Of a stretch of 64,000 nt of DNA, positions 1-8,568 are shown in pieces. The stretch lies in NCBI RefSeq assembly GCF_001953985.1, contig NZ_MBEI01000058.1:310001-374000 (forward strand). Reading direction: 5' to 3'. Under the pieces are notes generated by a model. That model was not told where the DNA came from and searched no databases. It was given only the letters and a program-made list of their open reading frames with translations. The position numbers and the translations under genes are program-made. Position 1 is the stretch's first letter; each line of letters starts with the position of its first letter. The DNA is from Mycobacterium colombiense (GTDB lineage: Bacteria; Actinomycetota; Actinomycetes; Mycobacteriales; Mycobacteriaceae).

Positions 1-19
1 GTCTGTCAATCTGAGGTTT

Positions 20-367
20 ATGAAACTTCTTCTCATTGTGGCAACCGTCGCCGCCGCAGTCGGAATGGCGGTGCCTGCGCACGCCGATGACGCCGATGAC
101 GCCTTCATCGCTTCTCTAGACAAGGCCGGCATCACCTATGCCGACCCCGATACGGCCGTCGGGGCCGCTAAATGGGTCTGTAAGACGGTAGTAAACGGAA
201 CCGGCATGTCGGACGTCGTGAGCACCTTGCAGTCGAAGAACTCCGACCTGAGTGACGACAAGGCCAATCAGTTCGCGGCGATCGCCGCCAATGCGTACTG
301 CCCATACGTGGTGTCCGGCAAGAGCTCGCCCGCCCCCAGCGTGACCACCACCAGTTCGTCGTCGTAG
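20..367 (+). CDS. DUF732 family secreted protein
   Basis: A 115-residue protein with a signal peptide (residues 1-22, ending AHA) followed by a DUF732 domain. The family pattern is visible: DDAFIASLDKAGI, then a Cys (VCKTV), then a closing AYCP Cys-Pro motif; these two Cys probably form a disulfide. The tail is Ser/Thr rich. The start follows a GAGG ribosome site about 5 bases upstream. The family is common in mycobacteria and its biochemical role is unknown. It is exported by inference from the signal peptide. Confidence 0.85.
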   Translation: MKLLLIVATVAAAVGMAVPAHADDADDAFIASLDKAGITYADPDTAVGAAKWVCKTVVNGTGMSDVVSTLQSKNSDLSDDKANQFAAIAANAYCPYVVSGKSSPAPSVTTTSSSS

Positions 368-369
368 CT

Positions 370-383
370 GCCCGCTCGCGGGC
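370..383 (+). terminator. Short GC hairpin after the DUF732 gene
   Basis: GCCCG-CTCG-CGGGC forms a 5-bp stem starting three bases past the stop codon. There is no U tract, so it is only a possible mycobacterial-type terminator. Confidence 0.3.
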
Positions 384-438
384 GATCCGTGTGCGGCGAA
401 TGTGATCTGCTTTTTACAGTTCCGCGCGCCAACGTCGG

Positions 439-460
439 GTTGACGAAATCTGTCGTCAAC
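439..460. promoter_or_regulatory. Perfect 8-bp inverted repeat
   Basis: GTTGACGA-N6-TCGTCAAC, a perfect 22-bp inverted repeat in a gene-free stretch. The size and symmetry fit a dimeric repressor site, but no regulator gene is adjacent. It could also be an RNA hairpin. Confidence 0.4.
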
Positions 461-728
461 ATTTCACCCTTAGTGTTTTGGTGACCGGACGCGGCAGACG
501 TTGAACGGGAAAGGGTCTCAAGCGTACGTCCGGCCAATTTGCTGCGCGGTGGTTCTCGGCCATTCACGGTGTGCAACCGATCCAATTGAGATCCGCTATT
601 TCGGCACCTGACGCGCCATCCACCGCGATCGTCCGCGGCCTGACCGCGAAGCGGGACGGGTGAACGTTCACGCCGCGGTCGCCCTAGGAGATGCCGATCA
701 CCGACAGGTTTGCGACAATCACTGCGTT

Positions 729-1073
729 ATGCGATTTCTCCTGGGGCTGACGAGCCTCGCCACCATGCTCGTCCTGGCCGCGCCGGCGCACGCGGACATC
801 GACAACGACCAGGACTTCCTCAAAGACCTCCGCGACGCCGGCCTCACCTACCAGGACGGCGGCAACGCGATCACCATCGGCAAGTCGGTGTGCGATCTGC
901 TCGACGACGGCCAGTCGGACGCGAAGATCGTGACCGACCTGCGCAACCAGAATCCTGGCTTCCAGGGCGCCGCCGCGGCCAAGTTCACCTACCTCGCGGC
1001 CGCCCATTACTGCCCGAAGTACATCACCGGCGAGGACCGCGGTCCGAAGCCGGAAGGGGCCGTCGGCAACTGA
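729..1073 (+). CDS. DUF732 family secreted protein
   Basis: A 114-residue exported protein when started at the ATG that gives MRFLLGL; this start places a clean signal peptide (to AHA, about residue 20) at the N terminus, whereas the longer open frame adds a non-hydrophobic leader. The mature part has the DUF732 pattern (DFLKDLRDAGL, VCDLL, HYCP). It is a paralogue of the gene at the left edge. Function unknown. Confidence 0.82.
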   Translation: MRFLLGLTSLATMLVLAAPAHADIDNDQDFLKDLRDAGLTYQDGGNAITIGKSVCDLLDDGQSDAKIVTDLRNQNPGFQGAAAAKFTYLAAAHYCPKYITGEDRGPKPEGAVGN

Positions 1074-1097
1074 GCCGATTGCGGCCGCAATAGGCTG

Positions 1098-2060
1098 GTG
1101 GCCGTGCGCGTCGATCCCGGACCGCTGACATGGGACGCGGCCGCTGCGACCTGGCATGTCGACCTTCTCTCGGCAGCCGTCGTCGCGGCGCTCGCCACGG
1201 GATACGCCTGGTGCTATCGGCGGACCCGTGGGGCCGAGCCTGCGGTCCGTGCCGCGAATGCCGCGTGCTTCGGCGCGGGCATGCTGGTGTGGCTGCTGGC
1301 CACGATCAGCGCGCTCGGTGCCTACGCCTACGTTCTGTTCTGGGTGCGCGCGCTGCAGGTGTTGCTGCTGCTTTACGTCGTGCCGTTGCTCGTCGCGCAG
1401 GCCAAGCCGGTCACCGTGTTTCGCGATGCCGTCGGGCCGGCGGGCCGCGACCGCATCGATCGGGTGTTGGCGACGCGGTTCGCGCGCGTGCTCGTGCATC
1501 CCGCGACCACGTCGGTGGCGATGCTCGCCACGCCGTGGCTGTTGTATTTGACGCCGTGGTACACCGCGGCCCTGCGGACCGAGTGCATCGGTGCGCCGAC
1601 GCGAATCCTGTTGGTGGCCTTGGGCTTCTGCTACTTCTATGCCCGGCTGCAGGAAGACCCGGTACCACGCAGGTACCCGCAGTCGATCTCGCTGCTGATC
1701 AGTGTCGCCGAGGCGCTGGGCGACGGTGTCCTGGGATTGGTCATCTGGCAGGGCTCGTTGATCGGCGCGTCGTATTACGCTGCGCTGCAACGGTCTTGGG
1801 GCCCCGACCCGCGGCTCGATCAGACGATCGGTGCCGGCGTCTGGTGGATTCTCGGGGATCTGGTCGGGTGGCCGTTCGTGCTGCTGTTGATGCGCGCCAT
1901 GTCGCGCGACCAGAAGGCGCACGCGGTCGCGGTCGATGCCGAACTGGATGAGGCCGAGGCGCGAAGCGCCCAGACCGACGGCGCCGAGAGTGAAACCCCT
2001 GCGCCGTCGGGGCTTTGGTGGGAGAACGACCCGCAGCTGCGGGAGCGGTTCCGCCGCTGA
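1098..2060 (+). CDS. CtaG-like cytochrome c oxidase assembly membrane protein
   Basis: A 320-residue polytopic membrane protein beginning at GTG, with about seven hydrophobic segments between residues 20 and 270 and a charged C-terminal tail. It resembles the CtaG/caa3-type oxidase assembly family (start GPLTWDAAAATWHVD, then paired helices). In that family it is thought to assist copper or haem oxidase maturation in the cytoplasmic membrane. It follows a DUF732 gene by 24 bases and may be co-transcribed. The family assignment is by overall character, not by a single decisive motif. Confidence 0.7.
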   Translation: MAVRVDPGPLTWDAAAATWHVDLLSAAVVAALATGYAWCYRRTRGAEPAVRAANAACFGAGMLVWLLATISALGAYAYVLFWVRALQVLLLLYVVPLLVAQAKPVTVFRDAVGPAGRDRIDRVLATRFARVLVHPATTSVAMLATPWLLYLTPWYTAALRTECIGAPTRILLVALGFCYFYARLQEDPVPRRYPQSISLLISVAEALGDGVLGLVIWQGSLIGASYYAALQRSWGPDPRLDQTIGAGVWWILGDLVGWPFVLLLMRAMSRDQKAHAVAVDAELDEAEARSAQTDGAESETPAPSGLWWENDPQLRERFRR

Positions 2061-2069
2061 CGCGTTAGC

Positions 2070-2990
2070 TCAGGCCGCCCGTGCCGTCCACGTGAAGCTC
2101 TGCATCTCCGGGATCTGGGGAGCCAGCGCCGCGGCGACGCTGCGACCGATCTGGTCGGAGGCCGCCAGCGACGTGTCGGCGTTCAGAAACCCTTCCACCT
2201 CGACGCGCAGGGTCCGCCCGGTCCACCTGGCCCGGGCGTGCGCATGCGTCACACCGGGGACCGAGGCGGCGACGGCCTCGGCGGTGGTGATGACTTCGGG
2301 GTCGACGCCGTCGAGCAGGCGGTGTGCGATATCGGCGGTCACCTCCCAGCCGACGTGGCAGATGAACCCGGTGACCACGATCCCGGCGACCGCGTCGGCC
2401 CAGCCCCAGCCCAGTGCCACGCCGATCAGCCCCAGCACCGCACCGCCCGACGACAACGCGTCCAGCCACGAATGTTTGGCGTCGGCCACCATGGTCGCCG
2501 ACCGAATTCGCCTGCCCACCACCAGTTTGTAGCGAGCCACCAGCTGATTGCCGACCACGCCGACGACCGCCGCGCCGATGCCCCAGCCCACGTAACCGGT
2601 GCCGCCGTGCCGAAGCAGCTTGGTGACGGATTCGAAACCGGCGACGACGGCGCTGCCCCAGATCACCAGCGCCACCCCGATTCCGGCGAGGTCTTCGGCG
2701 CGTTCGTAGCCGTAGGGATACCGTTCGGTGGGCAGCTTGCGCGACGCGCGGAAGCCGATGAACACCAGGGCACTGGTGGAGACGTCCGACAGGTTGTGCA
2801 GCGCGTCACCCAGCAGCGCCACCGAGCCGGACAGCAGCGCGATAACCAACTCGACCAGGCCGGTCAGCGCCAGTCCGACGGCGCTGACGGCAACGGCGCG
2901 ATTGGCCTGCCGGCGCTCGCCGGCATCGTCCGCCGCGTTGTCGAGGGGAAAGCCTGCCGCCGGGTCACGCACTCCGTTGATCACATGCAT
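2070..2990 (-). CDS. Cation diffusion facilitator family transporter
   Basis: A 306-residue CDF-type metal/proton antiporter. Six transmembrane segments span roughly residues 25-210. The metal-site pattern is present: ALLGDALHNLSD in helix 2 and VADAKHSWLDAL in helix 5 (His/Asp pairs). A cytoplasmic domain follows. Zn, Co, Mn or Fe efflux is the family role; the substrate cannot be read here. I chose the ATG giving MHVINGV because the frame upstream of it belongs to the degenerate ORF next door. Confidence 0.88.
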   Translation of the reverse strand: MHVINGVRDPAAGFPLDNAADDAGERRQANRAVAVSAVGLALTGLVELVIALLSGSVALLGDALHNLSDVSTSALVFIGFRASRKLPTERYPYGYERAEDLAGIGVALVIWGSAVVAGFESVTKLLRHGGTGYVGWGIGAAVVGVVGNQLVARYKLVVGRRIRSATMVADAKHSWLDALSSGGAVLGLIGVALGWGWADAVAGIVVTGFICHVGWEVTADIAHRLLDGVDPEVITTAEAVAASVPGVTHAHARARWTGRTLRVEVEGFLNADTSLAASDQIGRSVAAALAPQIPEMQSFTWTARAA

Positions 2991-2992
2991 AC

Positions 2993-3412
2993 CGCCAGCA
3001 TGCCCGACTCGGCGGCGGCTCCCAAGTCCCGGGGTTACCGGGCAGTCGCGTTCGTACACCGTCACCCGGTCGCATTGGCCCCGCCACAGCACCGGTTGGC
3101 GGGAATCGACTTCGGCCCACTGTGTTTCGAGGATTTGATGCACCTGGTCGTCACCGGTGCCGCCGCTTCGGCGCAATCCTTGGCGACGATTGGGCGTACA
3201 GGTTGTCGCCGTGCCAGCCATTGGTGAGCAGGTCCGTGCCCGGGTTCAGGTCGTAGCAGACGCCCGTCGACACCCAGCTGGGTCAGCAGGTAGGCCCGGT
3301 AACCCGTGCCCGCTACGGGATCGAGCAGCCCGCCTTCGGCGTGGTCGCCGCCGACGCTGTCGGTGTCGACGCAGTCCTTGACCGCGTCCCAGTACGGGTT
3401 GTCGATGGTCAC
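2993..3412 (-). pseudogene. Frame-broken ORF, unknown family
   Basis: Coding-like sequence runs through this stretch but changes frame. Frame 1, from a GTG at 3412, reads VTIDNPYWDAVKDC through GYRAYLLTQLG with strong G/C third positions. Around 3250-3265 good codon use moves to another frame reading GVCYDLNPGTDLLTNGW, which stops at 3151. A third frame with HQILETQWAEVD then runs into the CDF gene. I do not recognise the family. Either this is a decaying gene or the assembly has single-base indels. Confidence 0.45.
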
Positions 3413-3456
3413 CGTCGGTGGTCGCGCCGTGGGAACCCGCCGCCTTTGCGGAACCG

Positions 3457-3669
3457 CTACTTGGCCTGTTCGGGGTTGGACGGTCCATCGCGCCAGGGGC
3501 GGGGGCTCTTCGGCAGAATCATGAACGCCACGGGCAGGCGTACCAGCGCGTCGCGGGCGGCGACCTCGAGGAACACGATCTCCATTTCCAGGCGGTTCAA
3601 CGGCCGCGTTTCCATCATGAAACGCGTCCGCAGATAGCGGGGCGTCCTGAGCCACTCGACCAAATTCAT
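3457..3669 (-). CDS. Small hypothetical protein
   Basis: A 70-residue basic protein (MNLVEWLRTPRYLRTRF...), with no signal peptide or membrane segment. An AAAGGGG ribosome site lies upstream of the ATG. It sits 44 bases before the frame-broken ORF and on the same strand, so the two may have formed one unit. I do not recognise the family. Confidence 0.5.
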   Translation of the reverse strand: MNLVEWLRTPRYLRTRFMMETRPLNRLEMEIVFLEVAARDALVRLPVAFMILPKSPRPWRDGPSNPEQAK

Positions 3670-3758
3670 GCCCGCGACTCTACCCCTTTAGCGGAAATAC
3701 TTGGTCTGCACAATGTTTCACGGCAACCACTGCCGGTTGGGGCCCAAATTCGAGAACG

Positions 3759-5222
3759 TCAGCTCATGCCGATGCGAATGTTCTTCACCTGCAGAAACTC
3801 GTGCAGGCCTTCGACGCCGCCGGTGCGGCCGAACCCGCTCTGCTTGTAGCCGCCGTAGGGGCCCTGGGGCTCGATGTCGCTGTGCCTGTTCACCCACACC
3901 GAGCCCGCCTGTAGCTGACGCGCAACCCGGTGTGCACGTTCCAGGTTGGAGGTCGCCACGAAGGCATTGAGACCGTAGCGGGAATCGTTGGCGATCCGGA
4001 CCGCCTCCGCCTCGTCGCCGAAGGGCATCACCGAAGCCACCGGGCCGAAGGTTTCGGTCTGCGCCAGTGACGAACGGTTATCCACGTTGGTGAAGATCGT
4101 CGGCTCGATGTAATAGCCGGACGCCAGCTCGCCACCCAGTCGCCGTCCGCCGGTGACCAAATCACCGGCCCTTTCGCTGACCGCCCGGTCGATGACCCCG
4201 AGGATGCGTTCGGCGGCGGCTTCGGTGATGACGGGGCCGAGCATCACGTCGGGCTGCAGCGGATCACCGATCTTGGCGGCCTGCACGGTCGCCACGAGTT
4301 TCTCCACGAAGCGGACGTACACGGATGCTTCGACGAGGATCCGCGAGGCGCAGGCGCAACTTTGGCCCGCCTGGGTGATCGGCCCCTGGTGCGCCGCGAT
4401 GACGGCGGCCATGTCGAGGTCGGCGTCGGCGAACACGAGATAGGCGGATTTCCCGCCCAATTCGGCCGTCACGGGGGTGAGGTTGTGCGACGCGGCCTGC
4501 AGCACCTTCTGGGCGGTCGCCTGGCCGCCGGTGAAGTGGATCTTGCCGATCCGGGGATGACGCACCAGCGCGTCGCCGCCCGCCGGGCCGGCCGGCAACA
4601 CATTCACCAGTCCCGGCGGCAGGCCCGCTTCGATGCACAGTTCACCAAAGCGCAAGGGCGCCAACGACGCAAGCTCGGAGGGTTTGAGGATCACCGCGTT
4701 GCCCGCCGCCAGCGCGGGAGCCACCGCAGCGCCTGCGACCACCAGCGGCCCGTTCCACGGCGCGATGACACCGACGACGCCGTAGGGCTCGCGTTCGACG
4801 AGATTGACGTCGAACGCGCCGGCGACGGGAGTGCTTGCCCCGTGCGTCTTGTCGGCATAACCGGCGTAGTAACGCAGGAATCGTTCGGTCAGCACGGAGT
4901 TACCGGCCACCGAGACCGGGACGCCGTAGTCGTGCACGTTGAGCTCGGTCAGCTCCGCGAAGTGATCGCACACCACATCGGCCAACGTGAACAGCAGATC
5001 GCGACGGCGATCGACGGGATAGGACACCCATTCCCGGTGCGCCTCCCAGGCGCTGTCCACTGCCCTGTCGATCTCGCTCTCGCCGGCTATGGGAATGGTC
5101 GCGTTGGGCCGCCCGGTGCCCGGGTAGACGTGCTCATAGGTGCCACCCGATGCCGCGGTAATGCGTTCTCCGCCAATGAGTAACGCACCCGAGCGCGTAG
5201 GCGAGGACGCGGTTGCCGTCAT
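3759..5222 (-). CDS. NAD-dependent aldehyde dehydrogenase
   Basis: A full-length 487-residue ALDH. Visible residues are APWNGP (Asn about 157), ILKPSE (Lys 180), the general base in ELGGKS (Glu about 254) and the nucleophile in GQSC (Cys about 289), with a C-terminal GGYKQSGFGR. It oxidises an aldehyde to an acid with NAD(P)+. It is the last gene of the operon 7721-3759, after a CMD protein and two mycofactocin-type alcohol dehydrogenases, so it plausibly takes the aldehyde those enzymes make. Substrate unknown. Confidence 0.93.
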   Translation of the reverse strand: MTATASSPTRSGALLIGGERITAASGGTYEHVYPGTGRPNATIPIAGESEIDRAVDSAWEAHREWVSYPVDRRRDLLFTLADVVCDHFAELTELNVHDYGVPVSVAGNSVLTERFLRYYAGYADKTHGASTPVAGAFDVNLVEREPYGVVGVIAPWNGPLVVAGAAVAPALAAGNAVILKPSELASLAPLRFGELCIEAGLPPGLVNVLPAGPAGGDALVRHPRIGKIHFTGGQATAQKVLQAASHNLTPVTAELGGKSAYLVFADADLDMAAVIAAHQGPITQAGQSCACASRILVEASVYVRFVEKLVATVQAAKIGDPLQPDVMLGPVITEAAAERILGVIDRAVSERAGDLVTGGRRLGGELASGYYIEPTIFTNVDNRSSLAQTETFGPVASVMPFGDEAEAVRIANDSRYGLNAFVATSNLERAHRVARQLQAGSVWVNRHSDIEPQGPYGGYKQSGFGRTGGVEGLHEFLQVKNIRIGMS

Positions 5223-5247
5223 GGGAGAGTTTTCCTTTGTGGTGGTG

Positions 5248-6078
5248 TCAGCCGGCGGACGTGTGCTCGGCCTGGTTCTCGGCCGTCACTCGCTGCTTTT
5301 GTTCCGCGATCACCTGGTTGAGGTATTCGGCTTTGGCGCAGCCGTAGTACGCCGCGAACTGCAGCGCGAGTTCGTCCATCTCCTCGAAGGAGACGTCGCC
5401 ACTCTTCAGTGCCGCGTAGACGTGCGACATGATCGGGATTTCGGCGTCCTGAAAGGCGACGCAGGCGACGGTGATCAACCGGCGTTCCTTCATGCCCAGG
5501 CCGGGGCGCAGCCACATCTCACCGAAGACGAAGTTCAGAATGCCCGCACCCGAGTACGGGTTGTCGCGCATCGGCGCGAACGGCAGGCAGTTGATCTCCT
5601 TGAACGACTCCTCGCCGCCAAGCAGTCGCTGCTCGGGGTCGCTGGCGGTGACCAGCGGCAGCAACGGTTCGGGGGGAGGGGGTGGTTCGCCGCGCGCTTC
5701 GGCGATCTTGGCCCACTGCACGTCCACCGCGATGTTGAACCGGGACGCCTTCGGCCAACCCGCGTAGACCGCGAAATGTAGTACGGTTTCCCGCATTTCG
5801 GTGATGGTGAGGTCGCCGCTGTTGAGTGCGGCGTAGACGTGGTGTTCCAGCGGGGCCTGCGCGTCGGCGGCCGCGACGCAGGCCAGGGTCACGAACCGTC
5901 GATCGCGGCGGCTCAGCCCCGGTCGTGTCCACACCTCGCCGAAGACGAAGTCGATCAGCCCGCCCGCGTACGGGCTGTCGCCATCGGGCGGGTCGAACGT
6001 CATCACCTCGGCGAAGGCGCGCACCCCGCATTCATGTCGCGCACCGTCGCGGATAGCAGCCTTATCGGATTGTGACAC
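5248..6078 (-). CDS. Carboxymuconolactone decarboxylase family protein, two domains
   Basis: A 276-residue protein made of two CMD repeats (about 30-125 and 160-255). Each has the PcaC-like pattern: ETVLHFAVYAGWP in the first and ELALQFAAYYGC in the second, each preceded by H-V-Y-A-A-L plus SGD. The redox CxxC of AhpD is absent, so decarboxylase or lactone-type chemistry is likelier than peroxidase. It starts at GTG and overlaps the upstream SDR by 17 bases, consistent with one operon. The real substrate is unknown. Confidence 0.85.
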   Translation of the reverse strand: MSQSDKAAIRDGARHECGVRAFAEVMTFDPPDGDSPYAGGLIDFVFGEVWTRPGLSRRDRRFVTLACVAAADAQAPLEHHVYAALNSGDLTITEMRETVLHFAVYAGWPKASRFNIAVDVQWAKIAEARGEPPPPPEPLLPLVTASDPEQRLLGGEESFKEINCLPFAPMRDNPYSGAGILNFVFGEMWLRPGLGMKERRLITVACVAFQDAEIPIMSHVYAALKSGDVSFEEMDELALQFAAYYGCAKAEYLNQVIAEQKQRVTAENQAEHTSAG

Positions 6079-6883
6079 CGGCGTCGACTTTCAGTTCGAG
6101 TCCTGTGACGTAACGGGATTCATCGGACATGAGATAGAGCACCGCGTTGCTCACGTCGGACGCTTCGATCAGCGGTGCGGGCAGGGCGTTGAGAAAGATG
6201 GGCACCAGGTCGGGCCGCTGCTCGGCGATCAACGTGTGCATGCTCGGCGGCGCCATGCCGGTGGCCACCCCGGTGGGGTGCACCGTGTTGACGCGAATGT
6301 TCTGCGCGGCAAGCTCGTTGGCCAGGGCCAGCGTCATCCCGACGATGCCGTGCTTGGACGCCGTGTAGGGCACGTGCAGCGGGGTGCCCTTGATGCCGGC
6401 CGACGAGCTGATGTTGACCAGGCTTCCGCCGCCCTGGGCGACCAGGTGGGGGAGTGCGGCCGCGCAGGTGTTCCAGGCGCCGATGAGGTTGACGTCGAGG
6501 ACCAGCCGCCACTGTTCGGCGGTCGTGGTGTCCCAGGTACCGACGGTGAGCACGCCGGCGTTGGCGACCGCGCCGTCGAGTCCGCCGAGTTCGCCCGCCG
6601 CCGCGTCGACCGCCGACTTCATGGCGGCCTCGTCGCGCACGTCGACGACTTTCGCGATCGCCCGGCGGCCGTGTTTCTCGACCAGCCGCACGGTCTCGTT
6701 CAGGTCATCCTCGGTGGCCAGCGGATATTCCAAACCCTCTGGCGTGGAACAGATGTCCACCAGGATGCAGTCGGCGCCCTCTTCGGCCAGCCGCGCCGCG
6801 TGCGAGCGTCCCATGCCGCGCGCCGCCCCGGTGATCAAGACCCGCTTGCCCGCGACCCGGCCCGTTGCGTTGTTCGTTGTCAT
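6062..6883 (-). CDS. Mycofactocin-coupled SDR family oxidoreductase
   Basis: A 273-residue short-chain dehydrogenase with TGAARGMGRSHA (about 19-30), NAG, and YTASK (Tyr 173, Lys 177). The GRSHA segment and the extra stretch LEYPLATEDDLNETV after the second strand mark the mycofactocin-coupled subgroup, in which bound NAD is not exchanged freely and electrons pass to the peptide-derived cofactor mycofactocin. It is 7 bases from a paralogue and shares its operon. It probably oxidises an alcohol, with the ALDH downstream taking the product. Confidence 0.9.
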   Translation of the reverse strand: MTTNNATGRVAGKRVLITGAARGMGRSHAARLAEEGADCILVDICSTPEGLEYPLATEDDLNETVRLVEKHGRRAIAKVVDVRDEAAMKSAVDAAAGELGGLDGAVANAGVLTVGTWDTTTAEQWRLVLDVNLIGAWNTCAAALPHLVAQGGGSLVNISSSAGIKGTPLHVPYTASKHGIVGMTLALANELAAQNIRVNTVHPTGVATGMAPPSMHTLIAEQRPDLVPIFLNALPAPLIEASDVSNAVLYLMSDESRYVTGLELKVDAGVTIR

Positions 6884-6890
6884 CCGCGTA

Positions 6891-7721
6891 TCAAACCTTG
6901 TTGCAGAAGCCCGCGTCGACGGGGAAGGTCACGCCGGTGACGTACTTCGCCTCGTCGGACACCAGGTAGGCGATCGCGGCGCTGACGTCCTCGGGTTCCA
7001 TCATGCCGACGGGCATCGGGTTTTGCAGGTGGGGCCCCGCGCCGGGATTCTTCTCCAAGAACTCGGTCATGTCGGGATTGGTCGCCATCATCGTGTTGAC
7101 CGCCGTCGGGTGCACCGTGTTCACCCGGATGCTCAGCGGCGCAAGGGCATTGGCCAGGGTACGCATCAGTCCGACGATGCCGTGCTTGGATGCCGCATAG
7201 CCCAGGCCGCCGCCCTGCAGGCCGCCGAAACCCTTGATGCCGGCGGTCGAGCTGGTGAAGATGATGACCCCGCCACGGTTGCCGGACAACAGATGCGGGA
7301 CGGCCGCCCATGCCGTGTGATAGGCCCCGTCGAGGTTGACGCCGGTGACCGCTCGCCACTGTGCCAGCTCCTCCTCGATGCTCAGCTGCCGAAACGCCAA
7401 CGGCGCGATCCCGGCGTTGGCCAGCACGATGTCGAGGCGGCCGAAGTGTTCGACGCCGGCGTCCATCGCGGTCTTGACTTGGTCGAAGTCACGGACGTCG
7501 GCGACCGTGCCCAGCATCTTGCCGCCGGCCTCTTCGACCAGCGCGACGGTTTCCTCCAGCTCCTCATGGGAGGCCATCGGATAGCCGTTGGCCGGAATGT
7601 CGGCGCAGATGTCGATACCGATGATGTTGGCGCCCTCGCGGGCGAGCCGCACCGCGTGGCTGCGGCCCTGGCCGCGCGCCACCCCCGTGATGAAGGCGAC
7701 TTTGCCATCAATAGAACCCAC
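6891..7721 (-). CDS. Mycofactocin-coupled SDR family oxidoreductase
   Basis: A 276-residue SDR and first gene of the operon. It has TGVARGQGRSHAV (12-24), the insert NGYPMASHEELEETV, NAG and YAASK (Tyr 175, Lys 179). The same subgroup features as its neighbour point to mycofactocin as electron acceptor. No mycofactocin biosynthesis genes (mftA-F) are in this window. The promoter region to its right holds two matching palindromes that probably bind the divergent TetR protein. Confidence 0.9.
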   Translation of the reverse strand: MGSIDGKVAFITGVARGQGRSHAVRLAREGANIIGIDICADIPANGYPMASHEELEETVALVEEAGGKMLGTVADVRDFDQVKTAMDAGVEHFGRLDIVLANAGIAPLAFRQLSIEEELAQWRAVTGVNLDGAYHTAWAAVPHLLSGNRGGVIIFTSSTAGIKGFGGLQGGGLGYAASKHGIVGLMRTLANALAPLSIRVNTVHPTAVNTMMATNPDMTEFLEKNPGAGPHLQNPMPVGMMEPEDVSAAIAYLVSDEAKYVTGVTFPVDAGFCNKV

Positions 7722-7760
7722 GGCGCTCGTCCTCTCTCTTCATCGGCCCAGATCAGGGCA

Positions 7761-7777
7761 GAGTAACGCCGTTACTC
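7761..7777. promoter_or_regulatory. Operator-like palindrome 1 (AGTAAC-N3-GTTACT)
   Basis: GAGTAACG-C-CGTTACTC, perfect 8-bp arms, in the 72-bp divergent gap between the SDR operon and the TetR gene. It shares the core AGTAAC-N3-GTTACT with the site 26 bp to the right. Confidence 0.7.
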
Positions 7778-7786
7778 ATCTGCGCA

Positions 7787-7803
7787 CAGTAACATGGTTA
7801 CTG
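7787..7803. promoter_or_regulatory. Operator-like palindrome 2, over the TetR start codon
   Basis: CAGTAAC-ATG-GTTACTG. The three central bases are the ATG start codon of the TetR gene, so a bound repressor would cover its own initiation site. The core is the same as the 7761 site, with centres 26 bp apart. Confidence 0.7.
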
Positions 7804-8426
7804 TGACGGCAAAAGGGGCCTCGGTGCGGGCCGCGGCGGGCGCTGCCGGGCGGCAAGCCGATCCGATCCTGGACATCGTGGTCGAGATGCTCGATACCGA
7901 GGGCTACGAGGCCGTGCAGTTGCGCGACGTGGCCCGGCGGGCCCGGGTTTCCCTGGCGACCATCTACAAGCGGTATCGCACCCGCGACGAGCTCATCGTC
8001 GCGGCCCTCGACGGGTGGATGGACGCCAATCGCTATGCGGCCCTGCCGTCGCTGATCGACGATCTGCCCGGCGAGTCGATCTATGTGGACCTGATGCACG
8101 TGATGAGGACCATCTTCGAACCCTGGGAACGCCATCCGTTGATGCTGCGCTCCTACTTCCAAGCGCGATCGGGCCCCGGCGGAAAGCGCCTGATCCAGCG
8201 CGGTGTCGACGCCGTGGTGCCCGTTGCGAAAGCCGTTCTGGCACAAGCGGAGCCGGGATTCGCCAAGGATCTCGAGCTCATCCTCACCGGCGTGGTCTAC
8301 GGGTTTCTCACCCGGTTCGCGCAAGGGGAGATCGAGGTCACCGAAATCGTGCCGGGGATCGAGCGCACGGTGTTCTGGTTGACCATCGCGTACGAGCATG
8401 GTTCGGCCGGCGTGCCACAGGCCTGA
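7794..8426 (+). CDS. TetR family transcriptional regulator
   Basis: A 210-residue TetR protein. The N-terminal helix-turn-helix is clear at about residues 40-65 (LRDVARRARVSLATIYKRYRTRDELI); the C-terminal ligand domain is not assignable to a ligand. It is divergent from the ALDH/CMD/mycofactocin-SDR operon. Two AGTAAC-N3-GTTACT palindromes in the gap make it the likely repressor of that operon and of itself. The start codon lies inside the second palindrome, which suggests a leaderless or very short leader transcript. Confidence 0.88.
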   Translation: MVTVTAKGASVRAAAGAAGRQADPILDIVVEMLDTEGYEAVQLRDVARRARVSLATIYKRYRTRDELIVAALDGWMDANRYAALPSLIDDLPGESIYVDLMHVMRTIFEPWERHPLMLRSYFQARSGPGGKRLIQRGVDAVVPVAKAVLAQAEPGFAKDLELILTGVVYGFLTRFAQGEIEVTEIVPGIERTVFWLTIAYEHGSAGVPQA

Positions 8427-8568
8427 CGCCGAAGTCGCGCGCCTTCAGCGGCGCCGAATTCTGATTATTCAGCCGTTCATAAGCCATTTTTTCCCGGTTG
8501 TCCCTATTCTTCGTTTTCATGCCGCTATGGGTCGACGGCATCGTGAACGTCCCGAAGAAAGGAAGCGC

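Larger units (their letters stand above)
368..728. other. 361-bp intergenic region
   Basis: I see no convincing gene here. It contains the hairpin at 370-383 and the inverted repeat at 439-460, and presumably the promoter of the downstream DUF732 gene. Confidence 0.5.

Noticed and set aside
684..1922. 412-codon open frame on the minus strand
   Set aside because: It lies antisense to the DUF732 and CtaG-like genes and its product is a low-complexity Arg/Gln/His mix, the usual GC-rich shadow.
5248..6078. AhpD-type peroxidase
   Set aside because: The CxxC redox pair is absent in both CMD repeats.
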